Part shown: positions 16,149 through 24,219 of the stretch, piece after piece | Layout: each line of letters starts with the position of its first letter | Numbering within the stretch: the first letter of the stretch is position 1 | Source: Flavobacteriales bacterium | GTDB lineage: Bacteria; Bacteroidota; Bacteroidia; UBA10329 | Assembly (NCBI GenBank): GCA_021741075.1 | Contig: JAIOYO010000030.1 | Span: 1 to 33,170, forward strand | DNA length: 33,170 nucleotides | Reading direction: 5' to 3' | Translations under genes and position numbers: made by a program | Notes under the pieces: model-generated | The model's database searches: none | Told to the model about the DNA's origin: nothing | The model's input: the letters and a program-made list of their open reading frames with translations, nothing else

Positions 16149-17016
16149 ACTCGTGAATGTGCTCAGCAATTAACTTGCCTTTATCCTCTTGAAGAAAATG
16201 TCCCGCATTCGGTATGCAGATGAAAGGCTCGTGCTCAATGGAAGGAATGTTGTTCAAAAACCACTTTTCTGCTCCACGTGTAATAGGGTCTTTATCTGAG
16301 AAGATCACCAATGCAGGCTTAGTCCAACTCTTTAAAACCTCGCGTGCGCGGGTCATTTGTTTCACGCCTGGATCTTCCGTTCCAGTAGGTACTAATTGAG
16401 GCCAAACGCGTGCGCCAGCCAAGTATTTTTCTGTTGGAAAAGGAGCGCGGTATCCGTTCAGAATTTCTTTTTTTACCTCTTTGTGACAACCCATTTTGAT
16501 TACTTTTTCAATCGGAAATTTCGGCCAAAAACGTGAAAATGCTTTCCAAATCTTAAATGCCAAAGGCATTGGTCGGTTTCCTATGGGCAGGGATGTGTTC
16601 ATAATTACAACTCGCTTAAAAAGTTCGGGATGTTTGCCCAGGACACTTAACCCTATTAATCCACCCCAATCTTGAACAACGAGCGTGATGTCTTTAAGCT
16701 CGGTCTTTTCAAGGAACTTAATGAGTGTCCGATAATGCATGTAAAAGGAATAGTCCTTTTGATTGGAGAACTTATCCGAACGTCCAAAACCAAAAAAATC
16801 GGGTGTAATTACTCTGTAATTCTTCTTCAAGGGAAAAATCATTTTTCGGTACAGATAGCTCCAAGTTGGCTCGCCATGTAAACAAAGAATTACTTCCCCT
16901 TCCCCTTCATCGATATAATGCAGTCGACCTCCATTAATCTCAACATAGTTCGGATTGAATGGATATTCGGGCAAGCCGTAGAATCGGCTATCGGGTGTGC
17001 GCAGCATTTCAATCAT
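16093..17016 (-). CDS. Haloalkane dehalogenase (HLD-I, DhlA-like)
   Basis: An alpha/beta-hydrolase of 307 residues that would cleave carbon-halogen bonds of haloalkanes to give alcohol and halide. All key residues of the DhlA type are present. The nucleophile is D116 with adjacent halide-binding W117 (VVQDWGG). The oxyanion/halide segment is HGEPTW (E49). The second halide-binding tryptophan is probably W157 in KIWKAF. The catalytic acid is D243 (DKDP), and the catalytic histidine is H273 (AGHFLQE). The opening MIEMLRTPDSRF..LPEYPFNPNYV is also DhlA-like. The last ~18 residues (up to SLDSSEE) are encoded antisense to the end of mfd and may be a non-conserved tail. It lies 20 bp downstream of the ABC permease gene and is likely co-transcribed. 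The true substrate may not be halogenated, since many environmental HLD-like proteins are uncharacterised. Confidence 0.88.
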   Translation of the reverse strand: MIEMLRTPDSRFYGLPEYPFNPNYVEINGGRLHYIDEGEGEVILCLHGEPTWSYLYRKMIFPLKKNYRVITPDFFGFGRSDKFSNQKDYSFYMHYRTLIKFLEKTELKDITLVVQDWGGLIGLSVLGKHPELFKRVVIMNTSLPIGNRPMPLAFKIWKAFSRFWPKFPIEKVIKMGCHKEVKKEILNGYRAPFPTEKYLAGARVWPQLVPTGTEDPGVKQMTRAREVLKSWTKPALVIFSDKDPITRGAEKWFLNNIPSIEHEPFICIPNAGHFLQEDKGKLIAEHIHEFILRSNAREQNSLDSSEE

Positions 17017-17036
17017 ACCACTGATTTAGGAGTCAT

Positions 17037-18284
17037 TTATTTACTTCGGATAGCTTCGACCGGACTGAGTCTTGAAGCCAAATACGCGGGAATTATGCCC
17101 GCGATTAAGCCTATGGTCACGGAGATTCCAATTCCTGTAATAATGTTGGACAGAGTGAGATAAATTTCAACTCCAAATGCTGCAGAGGCCAGAAAAGTGA
17201 GTACGTAAACAATTACCAGCCCAGCTATTCCTCCCATCAAGCTTAAGAATACTGCTTCCGATAGAAATTCCATCATTATAAACCAGTTTTTAGCTCCAAG
17301 AGATTTCTCAATTCCAATGAGGTGAGTGCGCTCTTTAACCGAAACGAACATGATATTGGCAATACCGAAACCGCCCACGAGGATGGAAAAGCCACCAATG
17401 ATGGTTCCTGCAATATTCAAAATCTGAAAAAGGCTTTCAAGAGATTTAGAAAGAAGGCTGATTTCATTCAAAGCAAAATTATCATCTGCCATCGGCTTCA
17501 ATCTTCTGATGCTGCGCATAATGCCGCGCAGTTCGTCCATCAATTCTTCGGTTTCAACGCCAGGTTTTGCTTTTACCATAATAAGCGGATTGGAACCTTG
17601 GCGATCGACACGCATCACTTGCCGGGCAAAATTCATTGGCATCAAAAGCTGATTGTCAACCGAATTCCCAAAAACACTTTCGCCTTCAACTCCAAAAACC
17701 CCGATCACCACCAGTTTTCTTCCGAATACAAGAACAGATTCTCCCACAGGATCCTTTTCTCCGAAAAGTCCTTGCGCAATGGCCATTCCAATGATGCAGA
17801 CGTTTTTGCCGACACTTGTTTCGGCCATGGTAAAATAGCGTCCTGAGATAATGTCGAAGGATTTAATTCGATTGTAATCGTGCGTAGCAGCCACAATGCT
17901 GACATTCTCCGCAGAGTTGGAAGCGTACTTCACCGTCTTGCTTTTTGATGCCATGAATACAACTGCATCGGCCGCATTACTTCTTCGCTGTACTTCTTTG
18001 AAATCGTTCAGGTCGGCCTCAGGGCGCTGCCAGTATTTCCACCATTCCTGCATGGCGCCTGTGTCCCAAGGCCATTTTTGAATGTAAACTGTATTGTCGC
18101 CAAGCGATTGAATGTTGTCTTTGATGTTCTTTTCCATCGAATCAACCAAGGTGAAAACCGTGATGATGGCCATGATTCCGATGGTGATTCCGAGCAGCGA
18201 AAGAATGGTCCGCAGCTTGTTTGCCACCAATGCATTCCAAGCCATTTTGACACTTTCGTTGAATAGCTTGAAAAAGATGATCAT
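17037..18284 (-). CDS. MacB-type ABC transporter permease
   Basis: A 415-residue permease with the MacB layout. The first membrane helix (~22-43, ILSLLGITIGIMAIITVFTL) is preceded by the conserved ANKLRT segment. A large periplasmic domain follows (~45-285, containing SGRYFTMAE and the turn IGMAIAQGLFG). Three more helices form the FtsX domain (from ~290, IAGTIIGGFSILVGGFGIAN, with KERTHLIGIEKSLGAKN). It ends with SRLSPVEAIRS, the classic permease tail. MacB-type systems use mechanical coupling to export peptides or lipoproteins or to signal. No ATPase or membrane-fusion gene is adjacent here, so its partners must be elsewhere. It is transcribed away from purH, and the dehalogenase gene follows. 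Confidence 0.92.
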   Translation of the reverse strand: MIIFFKLFNESVKMAWNALVANKLRTILSLLGITIGIMAIITVFTLVDSMEKNIKDNIQSLGDNTVYIQKWPWDTGAMQEWWKYWQRPEADLNDFKEVQRRSNAADAVVFMASKSKTVKYASNSAENVSIVAATHDYNRIKSFDIISGRYFTMAETSVGKNVCIIGMAIAQGLFGEKDPVGESVLVFGRKLVVIGVFGVEGESVFGNSVDNQLLMPMNFARQVMRVDRQGSNPLIMVKAKPGVETEELMDELRGIMRSIRRLKPMADDNFALNEISLLSKSLESLFQILNIAGTIIGGFSILVGGFGIANIMFVSVKERTHLIGIEKSLGAKNWFIMMEFLSEAVFLSLMGGIAGLVIVYVLTFLASAAFGVEIYLTLSNIITGIGISVTIGLIAGIIPAYLASRLSPVEAIRSK

Positions 18285-18324
18285 TCGCTGTTGAAAACTT
18301 CGGTGGAAATGCCTCTCGGCAACA

Positions 18325-18367
18325 CGCCAAAGGTAACTGAATTGTGCAAAAAAGGCTACCTTTGGCG
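18325..18367. promoter_or_regulatory. Symmetric inverted repeat in the permease/purH divergent region
   Basis: CGCCAAAGGTA (18325-18335) and TACCTTTGGCG (18357-18367) form a perfect 11-bp inverted repeat around a 21-nt spacer. Each arm carries TACCTTTG, an exact TAnnTTTG -7 match, reading outward towards the permease on the minus strand and towards purH on the plus strand. No TTG sits at the standard -33 distance for either. It could be a pair of divergent promoters, a regulator site or an RNA hairpin. A smaller hairpin, CGCTT..AAGCG (18368-18382), follows directly. Confidence 0.5.
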
Positions 18368-18471
18368 CGCTTGGAAAAAGCGTCCGAAACCCTTGATTTT
18401 ATTGGAGTTGAGAATTTTTCGGGGGAACATTTCCCAGCTTTCTTATTTGTTGAAATTTCTAATTGAACAGA

Positions 18472-19980
18472 GTGGGTAGCAAGACGATTAAAAATGCACT
18501 GATTTCCGTCTTTCACAAGGAAGGTTTAGAGCCGATTGTGAAGCAACTCGTCAAGCATGGCGTGAATATTTACTCTACGGGCGGGACACAAACCTATCTG
18601 GAGCAATTAGGTGCAGCGGTTCTTCCTGTTGAAGAACTTACTTCCTATCCATCCATTTTGGGAGGAAGGGTGAAGACACTTCATCCAAAAGTATTCGGTG
18701 GCATTTTGGGCAGACGCGAAGAGCAAGGTGATCTTTTGCAATTGGAGGAGTACGCCATTCCAGAGATTGACCTTGTGATTGTTGACCTTTATCCATTTGA
18801 AGATACGGTTGCAAGCGGGGCTCCTGAAGCTGACATCATTGAGAAGATTGACATCGGTGGGATTTCATTGATCCGCGCAGCAGCCAAGAATTTCAAAGAC
18901 GTGGTGATTGTTCCTTCTAAGAACCAATACGCGCCACTTTCGTCTTTGCTTAAAGATTCAGCAAAAACTACGTTGGAACAACGCAAGCAATTTGCTACCG
19001 CAGCGTTTGCGGTCTCATCGCATTACGACACGGCCATTCATGGCTATTTTGCAGAAAGTGGATTTTCACATCAAGTAAGTGGTACAAAAGAGTTGCGTTA
19101 TGGCGAAAATCCACACCAGCAAGGTTTTTTTCATGGTGATATTTCCGCTCTTTTCGATCAGATTCACGGTAAGGAATTGAGCTACAACAATCTTTTGGAT
19201 ATCGATGCTGCTGTAAGTCTAATTGCTGATTTTGAAGAAACAACTTTTGCTATTCTTAAGCACAATAACGCCTGCGGATTGGCCAGCCGGCCTAAATTGA
19301 TTGATGCTTGGAGAGCAGCCTTGGCCGGAGATCCTGTTTCAGCTTTTGGTGGAATTCTGATTACGAATGTTCAGGTGGATGAGAAGACTGCCACCGAAAT
19401 GAACGAACTTTTCTTTGAGGTTGTAATTGCACCTTCGTATAGCAAGAGTGCGTTGGCAGTTCTACAGAAGAAAAAGAACCGCGTCATTCTTATTCAGAAA
19501 CCATGCGAATTTCCACAAAGACAGTTCCGTTCGTTACTGAACGGTGTGTTGGAGCAGGACAAGGATTTGAGCACACAAACTGCTTCTGACATGGAATCGG
19601 TAACCTATCGCAAACCAACGGATATGGAATTGGAGGATTTGGTTTTTGCCAATAAGTTGGTGAAGCACACAAAGTCAAATACGATTGTTCTTGCCAAGAA
19701 CAAGCAACTGTTGGCAAGTGGCTGCGGAATGACCTCGAGAGTAGATGCATTGAGATTTGCAATTACTAAGGCAAAGTCTTTTAACTTCGACCTTAACGGA
19801 GCCGTAATGGCATCGGATGCATTTTTCCCATTTCCAGATTGCGTGGAGATTGCGCACAACGAAGGAGTGAATGTGGTTATACAACCAGGAGGCTCCATCA
19901 AGGATGGAGAATCGGTGGATTATTGCAACAACAACGGAATGGCGATGGTGGTAACAGGCGTAAGACATTTTAAACACTAA
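18472..19980 (+). CDS. purH: Bifunctional AICAR transformylase/IMP cyclohydrolase
   Basis: PurH performs the last two steps of de novo IMP synthesis: formylation of AICAR with 10-formyl-THF, then ring closure. The N-terminal cyclohydrolase domain contains STGGTQTYLEQLG, GRVKTLHPKVFGGILGRR and IDIGGISLIRAAAKN. The transformylase domain contains RYGENPHQQG, ILKHNNACGLAS and GDPVSAFGGI. No ATG is available near the N-terminus. An in-frame TAA at 18460-18462 leaves TTG (18463) or GTG (18472) as starts. GTG gives MGSKTIKNALISVFHKEG, which aligns best with family N-termini, so I use it (502 residues; three more from TTG). It heads the mre/mrd cluster, with mreB 6 bp downstream. Confidence 0.95.
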   Translation: MGSKTIKNALISVFHKEGLEPIVKQLVKHGVNIYSTGGTQTYLEQLGAAVLPVEELTSYPSILGGRVKTLHPKVFGGILGRREEQGDLLQLEEYAIPEIDLVIVDLYPFEDTVASGAPEADIIEKIDIGGISLIRAAAKNFKDVVIVPSKNQYAPLSSLLKDSAKTTLEQRKQFATAAFAVSSHYDTAIHGYFAESGFSHQVSGTKELRYGENPHQQGFFHGDISALFDQIHGKELSYNNLLDIDAAVSLIADFEETTFAILKHNNACGLASRPKLIDAWRAALAGDPVSAFGGILITNVQVDEKTATEMNELFFEVVIAPSYSKSALAVLQKKKNRVILIQKPCEFPQRQFRSLLNGVLEQDKDLSTQTASDMESVTYRKPTDMELEDLVFANKLVKHTKSNTIVLAKNKQLLASGCGMTSRVDALRFAITKAKSFNFDLNGAVMASDAFFPFPDCVEIAHNEGVNVVIQPGGSIKDGESVDYCNNNGMAMVVTGVRHFKH

Positions 19981-19986
19981 TACGAA

Positions 19987-21012
19987 ATGGGTCTTTTTGA
20001 CTACTTCAGACAAGAAATTGCGATTGACCTTGGAACGGCCAACACGCTGATAATTTACAACGATAAAGTTGTGGTTGATGAGCCATCCATCGTGGCGCGA
20101 GACATTCAAACCGGGAAGATTGTTGCTATTGGGAAAAAAGCCCAGCAGATGCACGGTAAGACCCACAAGAATATCGAAACCATTCGTCCGCTTAAGGATG
20201 GTGTGATAGCGGATTTCGAGGCTGCAGAGCAAATGATTAAAGGGTTTATTCAGATGATTAACCCAGGTAGAAAGTACTTTTTGCCACCGCAGATTAGAAT
20301 GGTAATCTGTATTCCTTCTGGTATTACCGAGGTTGAGAAGCGTGCGGTGCGCGACTCGGCCGAACATGCTGGAGCAAAGGATGTACGCTTGATTCAGGAA
20401 CCGATGGCTGCGGCAATCGGAATTGGAATCGATGTGGAAGAGCCAATGGGAAACATGATTATCGACATTGGTGGCGGAACAAGCGAGATTGCCGTTATCG
20501 CCCTAGGTGGAATTGTTTGTGATCGTTCCATCCGAACTGCAGGAGATGATTTTACTGCCGATATTGAAGATTACATGCGCAGACAGCATAACATTCTTAT
20601 TGGAGAACGGTCTGCAGAACGCATCAAAATTGAAGTTGGTTCGGCATTGACTGAATTGGACAATCCGCCACCAGACTACGCTGTTCACGGGCGAGATTTG
20701 ATGACAGGAATTCCAAAGGAAATCACTGTTTCTTATCAGGAAGTGGCACATGCCTTAGATAAATCCATCACCAAAATTGAGACAGCAATCCTGAACAATT
20801 TGGAGATGACTCCCCCTGAACTTTCGGCAGATATTTACAGAACTGGACTTTACTTGGCCGGAGGAGGCTCTATGCTCCGTGGTTTGGATAAGCGTATTTC
20901 CCTGAAGACAAAACTGCCAGTCCATATTGCCGATGATCCCTTAAGGGCAGTGGCACGCGGAACAGGTATTGCACTCAAAAACATAGATCGATTCCCATTT
21001 CTTATGCGGTAA
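19987..21012 (+). CDS. mreB: Rod-shape-determining actin homologue MreB
   Basis: MreB forms membrane-associated filaments that direct lateral wall synthesis. The 341 residues are standard. The N-terminal MGLFDYFRQE is the amphipathic membrane anchor. Phosphate-1 loop is DLGTANT (14-20), and phosphate-2 is DIGGGTSEIAVI (from D160). The segment IPSGITEVEKRAVRDSAEHA and the adenine-region LYLAGGGSMLRGLDKRI are typical. It starts 6 bp after purH and is followed by mreC after 24 bp, so it is likely part of one transcript with both. Confidence 0.98.
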   Translation: MGLFDYFRQEIAIDLGTANTLIIYNDKVVVDEPSIVARDIQTGKIVAIGKKAQQMHGKTHKNIETIRPLKDGVIADFEAAEQMIKGFIQMINPGRKYFLPPQIRMVICIPSGITEVEKRAVRDSAEHAGAKDVRLIQEPMAAAIGIGIDVEEPMGNMIIDIGGGTSEIAVIALGGIVCDRSIRTAGDDFTADIEDYMRRQHNILIGERSAERIKIEVGSALTELDNPPPDYAVHGRDLMTGIPKEITVSYQEVAHALDKSITKIETAILNNLEMTPPELSADIYRTGLYLAGGGSMLRGLDKRISLKTKLPVHIADDPLRAVARGTGIALKNIDRFPFLMR

Positions 21013-21036
21013 TCTGGTCGGAATGACTGATGAATT

Positions 21037-21873
21037 ATGAAGAACATCCTGCTTTTTATTTACAGGAATCATGTGTTCTTCGTATTCGTAATTCTCGAAA
21101 TCGTCTGTTTTTCGCTTATTGCTAATAATAATACCTTCCATCGGGCAAGCGTTTTAAGCTCAAGTAATCAGTTTATTGGGCGGATGTACGACCTCAATAA
21201 TGAGGTTAAAGAGTATTTTAAGCTACGGATGATTAATAACCAGCTTGCGGTTGAAAACGCAGCATTGCGCTCGATGCTTTATGAATCGAAGTACTTTTCT
21301 TCGAAAAGCCTTGGCAGTGTAACCGACTCCGTTAGCAATCAGCGTTACACTTACGTTCCAGCAAAAGTCATCAACAACACAACCGACAGAAGGAGTAATT
21401 ACCTCACTATCGATCGCGGAATTCTGCAAGGAGTTGAACCCGAAATGGCTGTCATATCATCGGAAGGGATTGTTGGAATTGTGAAGGATGTTTCGAAGAA
21501 TTTTGCCACAGTAATCTCCGTTTTGCACAAAAGCTCGAGCATTAGTTCCAAAGTTGCCGACACGGAATACATTGGGTCGCTCGTTTGGGAAGGAGGAAAC
21601 CCTACTGTGGCGCAATTGAAAGACATACCAAATCACGTACAATTAGCAGAAGGAATGCTGATAAAAACCTCTGGCTTTTCGGCAATGTTTCCAAGTGGTC
21701 TAAACATCGGCACTATTCGTTCGTTCGAAATCAAACCTGGAGATAATTTCTATTCCATAGAAGTGAATCTCCTGACAGATATGAACTCCGTGAGTATGGT
21801 TTACGTGGTAAACAACCTCATGCGATTGGAACAAATTGAATTGGAAAGTCAAACAGAAATAAGTGACAAGTGA
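21037..21873 (+). CDS. mreC: Cell-shape protein MreC
   Basis: MreC links the cytoplasmic MreB filament with periplasmic PBP2 and RodA. The 278-residue protein has one N-terminal membrane helix (~9-29, HVFFVFVILEIVCFSLIAN). A helical coiled-coil linker follows (~45-80), then the beta-rich periplasmic domain with conserved YLTIDRGILQGVEPEMAVIS, GIVGIVKDVS and LIKTSGFSAMFPSGLNIG. Its 3' end overlaps the mreD start by 11 bp. The order and spacing match the conserved mreBCD arrangement. Confidence 0.96.
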   Translation: MKNILLFIYRNHVFFVFVILEIVCFSLIANNNTFHRASVLSSSNQFIGRMYDLNNEVKEYFKLRMINNQLAVENAALRSMLYESKYFSSKSLGSVTDSVSNQRYTYVPAKVINNTTDRRSNYLTIDRGILQGVEPEMAVISSEGIVGIVKDVSKNFATVISVLHKSSSISSKVADTEYIGSLVWEGGNPTVAQLKDIPNHVQLAEGMLIKTSGFSAMFPSGLNIGTIRSFEIKPGDNFYSIEVNLLTDMNSVSMVYVVNNLMRLEQIELESQTEISDK

Positions 21874-22378
21874 TATCCTGAAATACACGTGGCAATTCAT
21901 TTTGCTCTGCCTGTTTCAGGTTCTCATATTCAATAATTTGAATTTGGGTGGATTCCTCAATCCTTTTCCGTACGTCTATCTTATACTTATTCTGCCAATT
22001 TCCATTGGAAGAATTCCTCTCTTGTTTATCGGTTTCTTACTTGGATTAGTCATCGATGTTTTTTCAAATACAGGTGGCATTCATGCCGCTGCAACCACGC
22101 TTGTTGCCTTTTATCGCCCGTTATATTTGAAGGCACAGGCGCCACGGGAAGGATATGAGTCCACGGCTTTGCCACACTTAAAAAACTTTGGGTTCGCGTG
22201 GTTTATTCCATATTCAGTACTCATTGTAGTCTTACATCATTCCGCGCTTTTTTATCTTGAGATATTCCGTTTCGTTGAATTTTTTCACACACTATTAAAG
22301 GTGATTCTGAGTTCAGCTTTGACGCTTTTCTTCGTCCTACTTGCAGAATTCCTATTTGTTAGCAGCAAACGCAGATAA
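21863..22378 (+). CDS. mreD: Rod-shape-determining membrane protein MreD
   Basis: A 171-residue polytopic membrane protein with about five helices (WQFILLCLFQVLIFNNL, YVYLILILPISIG, LLFIGFLLGLVIDVF, FIPYSVLIVVLHHSALFY, VILSSALTLFFVLLAEFLF). The FFNNLNLGG-like loop (here FNNLNLGGFLNPFPYVY) and VIDVFSNTGGIHA are typical of Bacteroidota MreD. The start is GTG at 21863 (an alternative ATG is not available before the first helix). It overlaps mreC by 11 bp and the mrdA ATG by one base (TAATG). It supports MreC and the elongasome in the inner membrane. Confidence 0.93.
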   Translation: MTSDILKYTWQFILLCLFQVLIFNNLNLGGFLNPFPYVYLILILPISIGRIPLLFIGFLLGLVIDVFSNTGGIHAAATTLVAFYRPLYLKAQAPREGYESTALPHLKNFGFAWFIPYSVLIVVLHHSALFYLEIFRFVEFFHTLLKVILSSALTLFFVLLAEFLFVSSKRR

Positions 22379-24219
22379 TGGCCTATCAACCCAAACATAC
22401 CGAACGTATGTATGTGATGATGGGAATCGTGATTCTTGTTGCCATCACCTTTCTTGGTAGACTCTTCTACATTCAAGTAATCGATGAATCTTATCGCCTT
22501 TCGGCCGATAATAATGTGCTTCGATATCAGGTGGAATTTCCAGCTCGTGGCTTGATTTATGACCGAAATGGTGAGCTACTCGTATTCAATGAGGCAGCCT
22601 ATGATTTGATGGTAACGCCTCGCCAAGCTATCAATATCGATACGGCCGAAATGTGTCAGATTTTAGGAATGAGTCGAGAAGTATTCATTCAGAAGTTGGA
22701 TGAAGCAAGGGCTTATTCATCTCGAAAACCGACTGTTTTTCAGAAGCAGATATCGGGTGTTACCTACGCCAAACTGCAAGAGAAGCTTTATCGGATGAGT
22801 GGTTTTTTCGTTCAGAAACGAACTTTGAGAAAATACCCACAACCGATTGCTGGTCACTTACTAGGTTATGTTGGCGAGGCTAATCAATCCATACTTGAAC
22901 ATAATTCGTACTACAAAAAGGGCGATTATGTGGGAATTAGCGGATTAGAAAAATCCTACGAAGAAGAACTGCGTGGAAAGAAGGGGGTAAGAGTGATTAT
23001 GGTGGATGTTTTCAATCGCGAAAAAGGACGCTACAAAGAAGGTAAATACGATACAGTTGCCGTTGCCGGAAAGACAGTTACTTCTACTCTTGATGCTGAG
23101 TTGCAGGCTTACGGAGAGCGTCTCATGAAAAATAAGACAGGAGCAATTGTGGCCATTGAACCAGCAACAGGCGAGATACTAGCGCTAATTAGTGCCCCTA
23201 CGTATGATCCTAATCTGTTGGTTGGTCGGGTTCGCTCTCAGAACTACAGCATTCTTTTGAAGGATACGCTAAAGCCATTGTTCAATCGTGCATTGATGAG
23301 CGAGCAAAATCCGCCTGGTTCAACATTTAAAGTACTGAATGCACTTATTGGACAACAGGTTGGAGTGCTCAATGTAAATACTCAATATCGTTGTCCCAGA
23401 GGATATGTTTCGGGAAGGTTCAGGATGGGGTGTCACGATCATCGGTCGCCATTGAACTTGCGAGAATCCATTCAGCATTCATGCAACGCCTATTATGGAA
23501 ACGTTTTTCGCAACATCATTGATCATACCGGAAAACCGTGGGAAGGCTATGAAATTTGGCGTAATCATGTGCTGAGTTTCGGGCTTGGAATTAAGTTCAA
23601 TACTGATCTTCCTATGGAATACGCAGGAAGTGTGCCAACTACAAAATTCTACGACAAATACTATGGAGAGCACAGGTGGAAATCGCTAACCATTATCTCT
23701 ATGGCCATTGGACAGGGAGAGCTGGGGACAACCCCTTTGCAATTGGCTAACATGACAGCAGCCATTGCCAATAGAGGCTACTATTATCCGCCCCATTTGG
23801 TAAAAGCAATTGATGGCGAAGCCATTTCAAATCGGTTTACCGAAAAGCAAATGACCACCATCAATCGAGAGTATTTTGACCCTGTGGTTGATGGAATGGC
23901 TATGGTTTTTCAGCAAGGTGGAACGGGATATCGTTCGCGCTTAGACAGTTTAGAAATGTGCGGGAAAACGGGAACTGCACAAAACCCTCATGGTGAAGAC
24001 CACTCCATTTTTATCTGCTTTGCTCCAAAGGATAATCCACAAATTGCTCTGGCCGTGTTTGTCGAAAACGGAGGAGGCGGAAGCAAGTATGGGGCGCCAA
24101 TTGCTAGTTTGATGGTGGAGAAATACTTACGTGATACCATTTCTAGGGTTGAATTTGAGAAGGTAATTCTTGATGCAGACCTTATCACAAATCCACCCAA
24201 AAAGAAAGAAACGCATTGA
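22378..24219 (+). CDS. mrdA: Penicillin-binding protein 2 (elongation transpeptidase)
   Basis: A class B PBP of 613 residues that crosslinks peptidoglycan during cell elongation together with RodA. It has a membrane anchor at ~11-35 (MYVMMGIVILVAITFLGRLF) and the pedestal domain with ARGLIYDRNGELL. The transpeptidase domain contains all three active-site motifs: S315-T-F-K318 (in NPPGSTFK), S368-C-N370 and K530-T-G-T (in CGKTGTAQNP). The C-terminal segment GGGGSKYGAPIASLMVEKYL is also typical. It begins on the mreD stop (one-base overlap) and overlaps the rodA start by 4 bp, which indicates tight translational coupling of the PBP2-RodA pair. Confidence 0.97.
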   Translation: MAYQPKHTERMYVMMGIVILVAITFLGRLFYIQVIDESYRLSADNNVLRYQVEFPARGLIYDRNGELLVFNEAAYDLMVTPRQAINIDTAEMCQILGMSREVFIQKLDEARAYSSRKPTVFQKQISGVTYAKLQEKLYRMSGFFVQKRTLRKYPQPIAGHLLGYVGEANQSILEHNSYYKKGDYVGISGLEKSYEEELRGKKGVRVIMVDVFNREKGRYKEGKYDTVAVAGKTVTSTLDAELQAYGERLMKNKTGAIVAIEPATGEILALISAPTYDPNLLVGRVRSQNYSILLKDTLKPLFNRALMSEQNPPGSTFKVLNALIGQQVGVLNVNTQYRCPRGYVSGRFRMGCHDHRSPLNLRESIQHSCNAYYGNVFRNIIDHTGKPWEGYEIWRNHVLSFGLGIKFNTDLPMEYAGSVPTTKFYDKYYGEHRWKSLTIISMAIGQGELGTTPLQLANMTAAIANRGYYYPPHLVKAIDGEAISNRFTEKQMTTINREYFDPVVDGMAMVFQQGGTGYRSRLDSLEMCGKTGTAQNPHGEDHSIFICFAPKDNPQIALAVFVENGGGGSKYGAPIASLMVEKYLRDTISRVEFEKVILDADLITNPPKKKETH

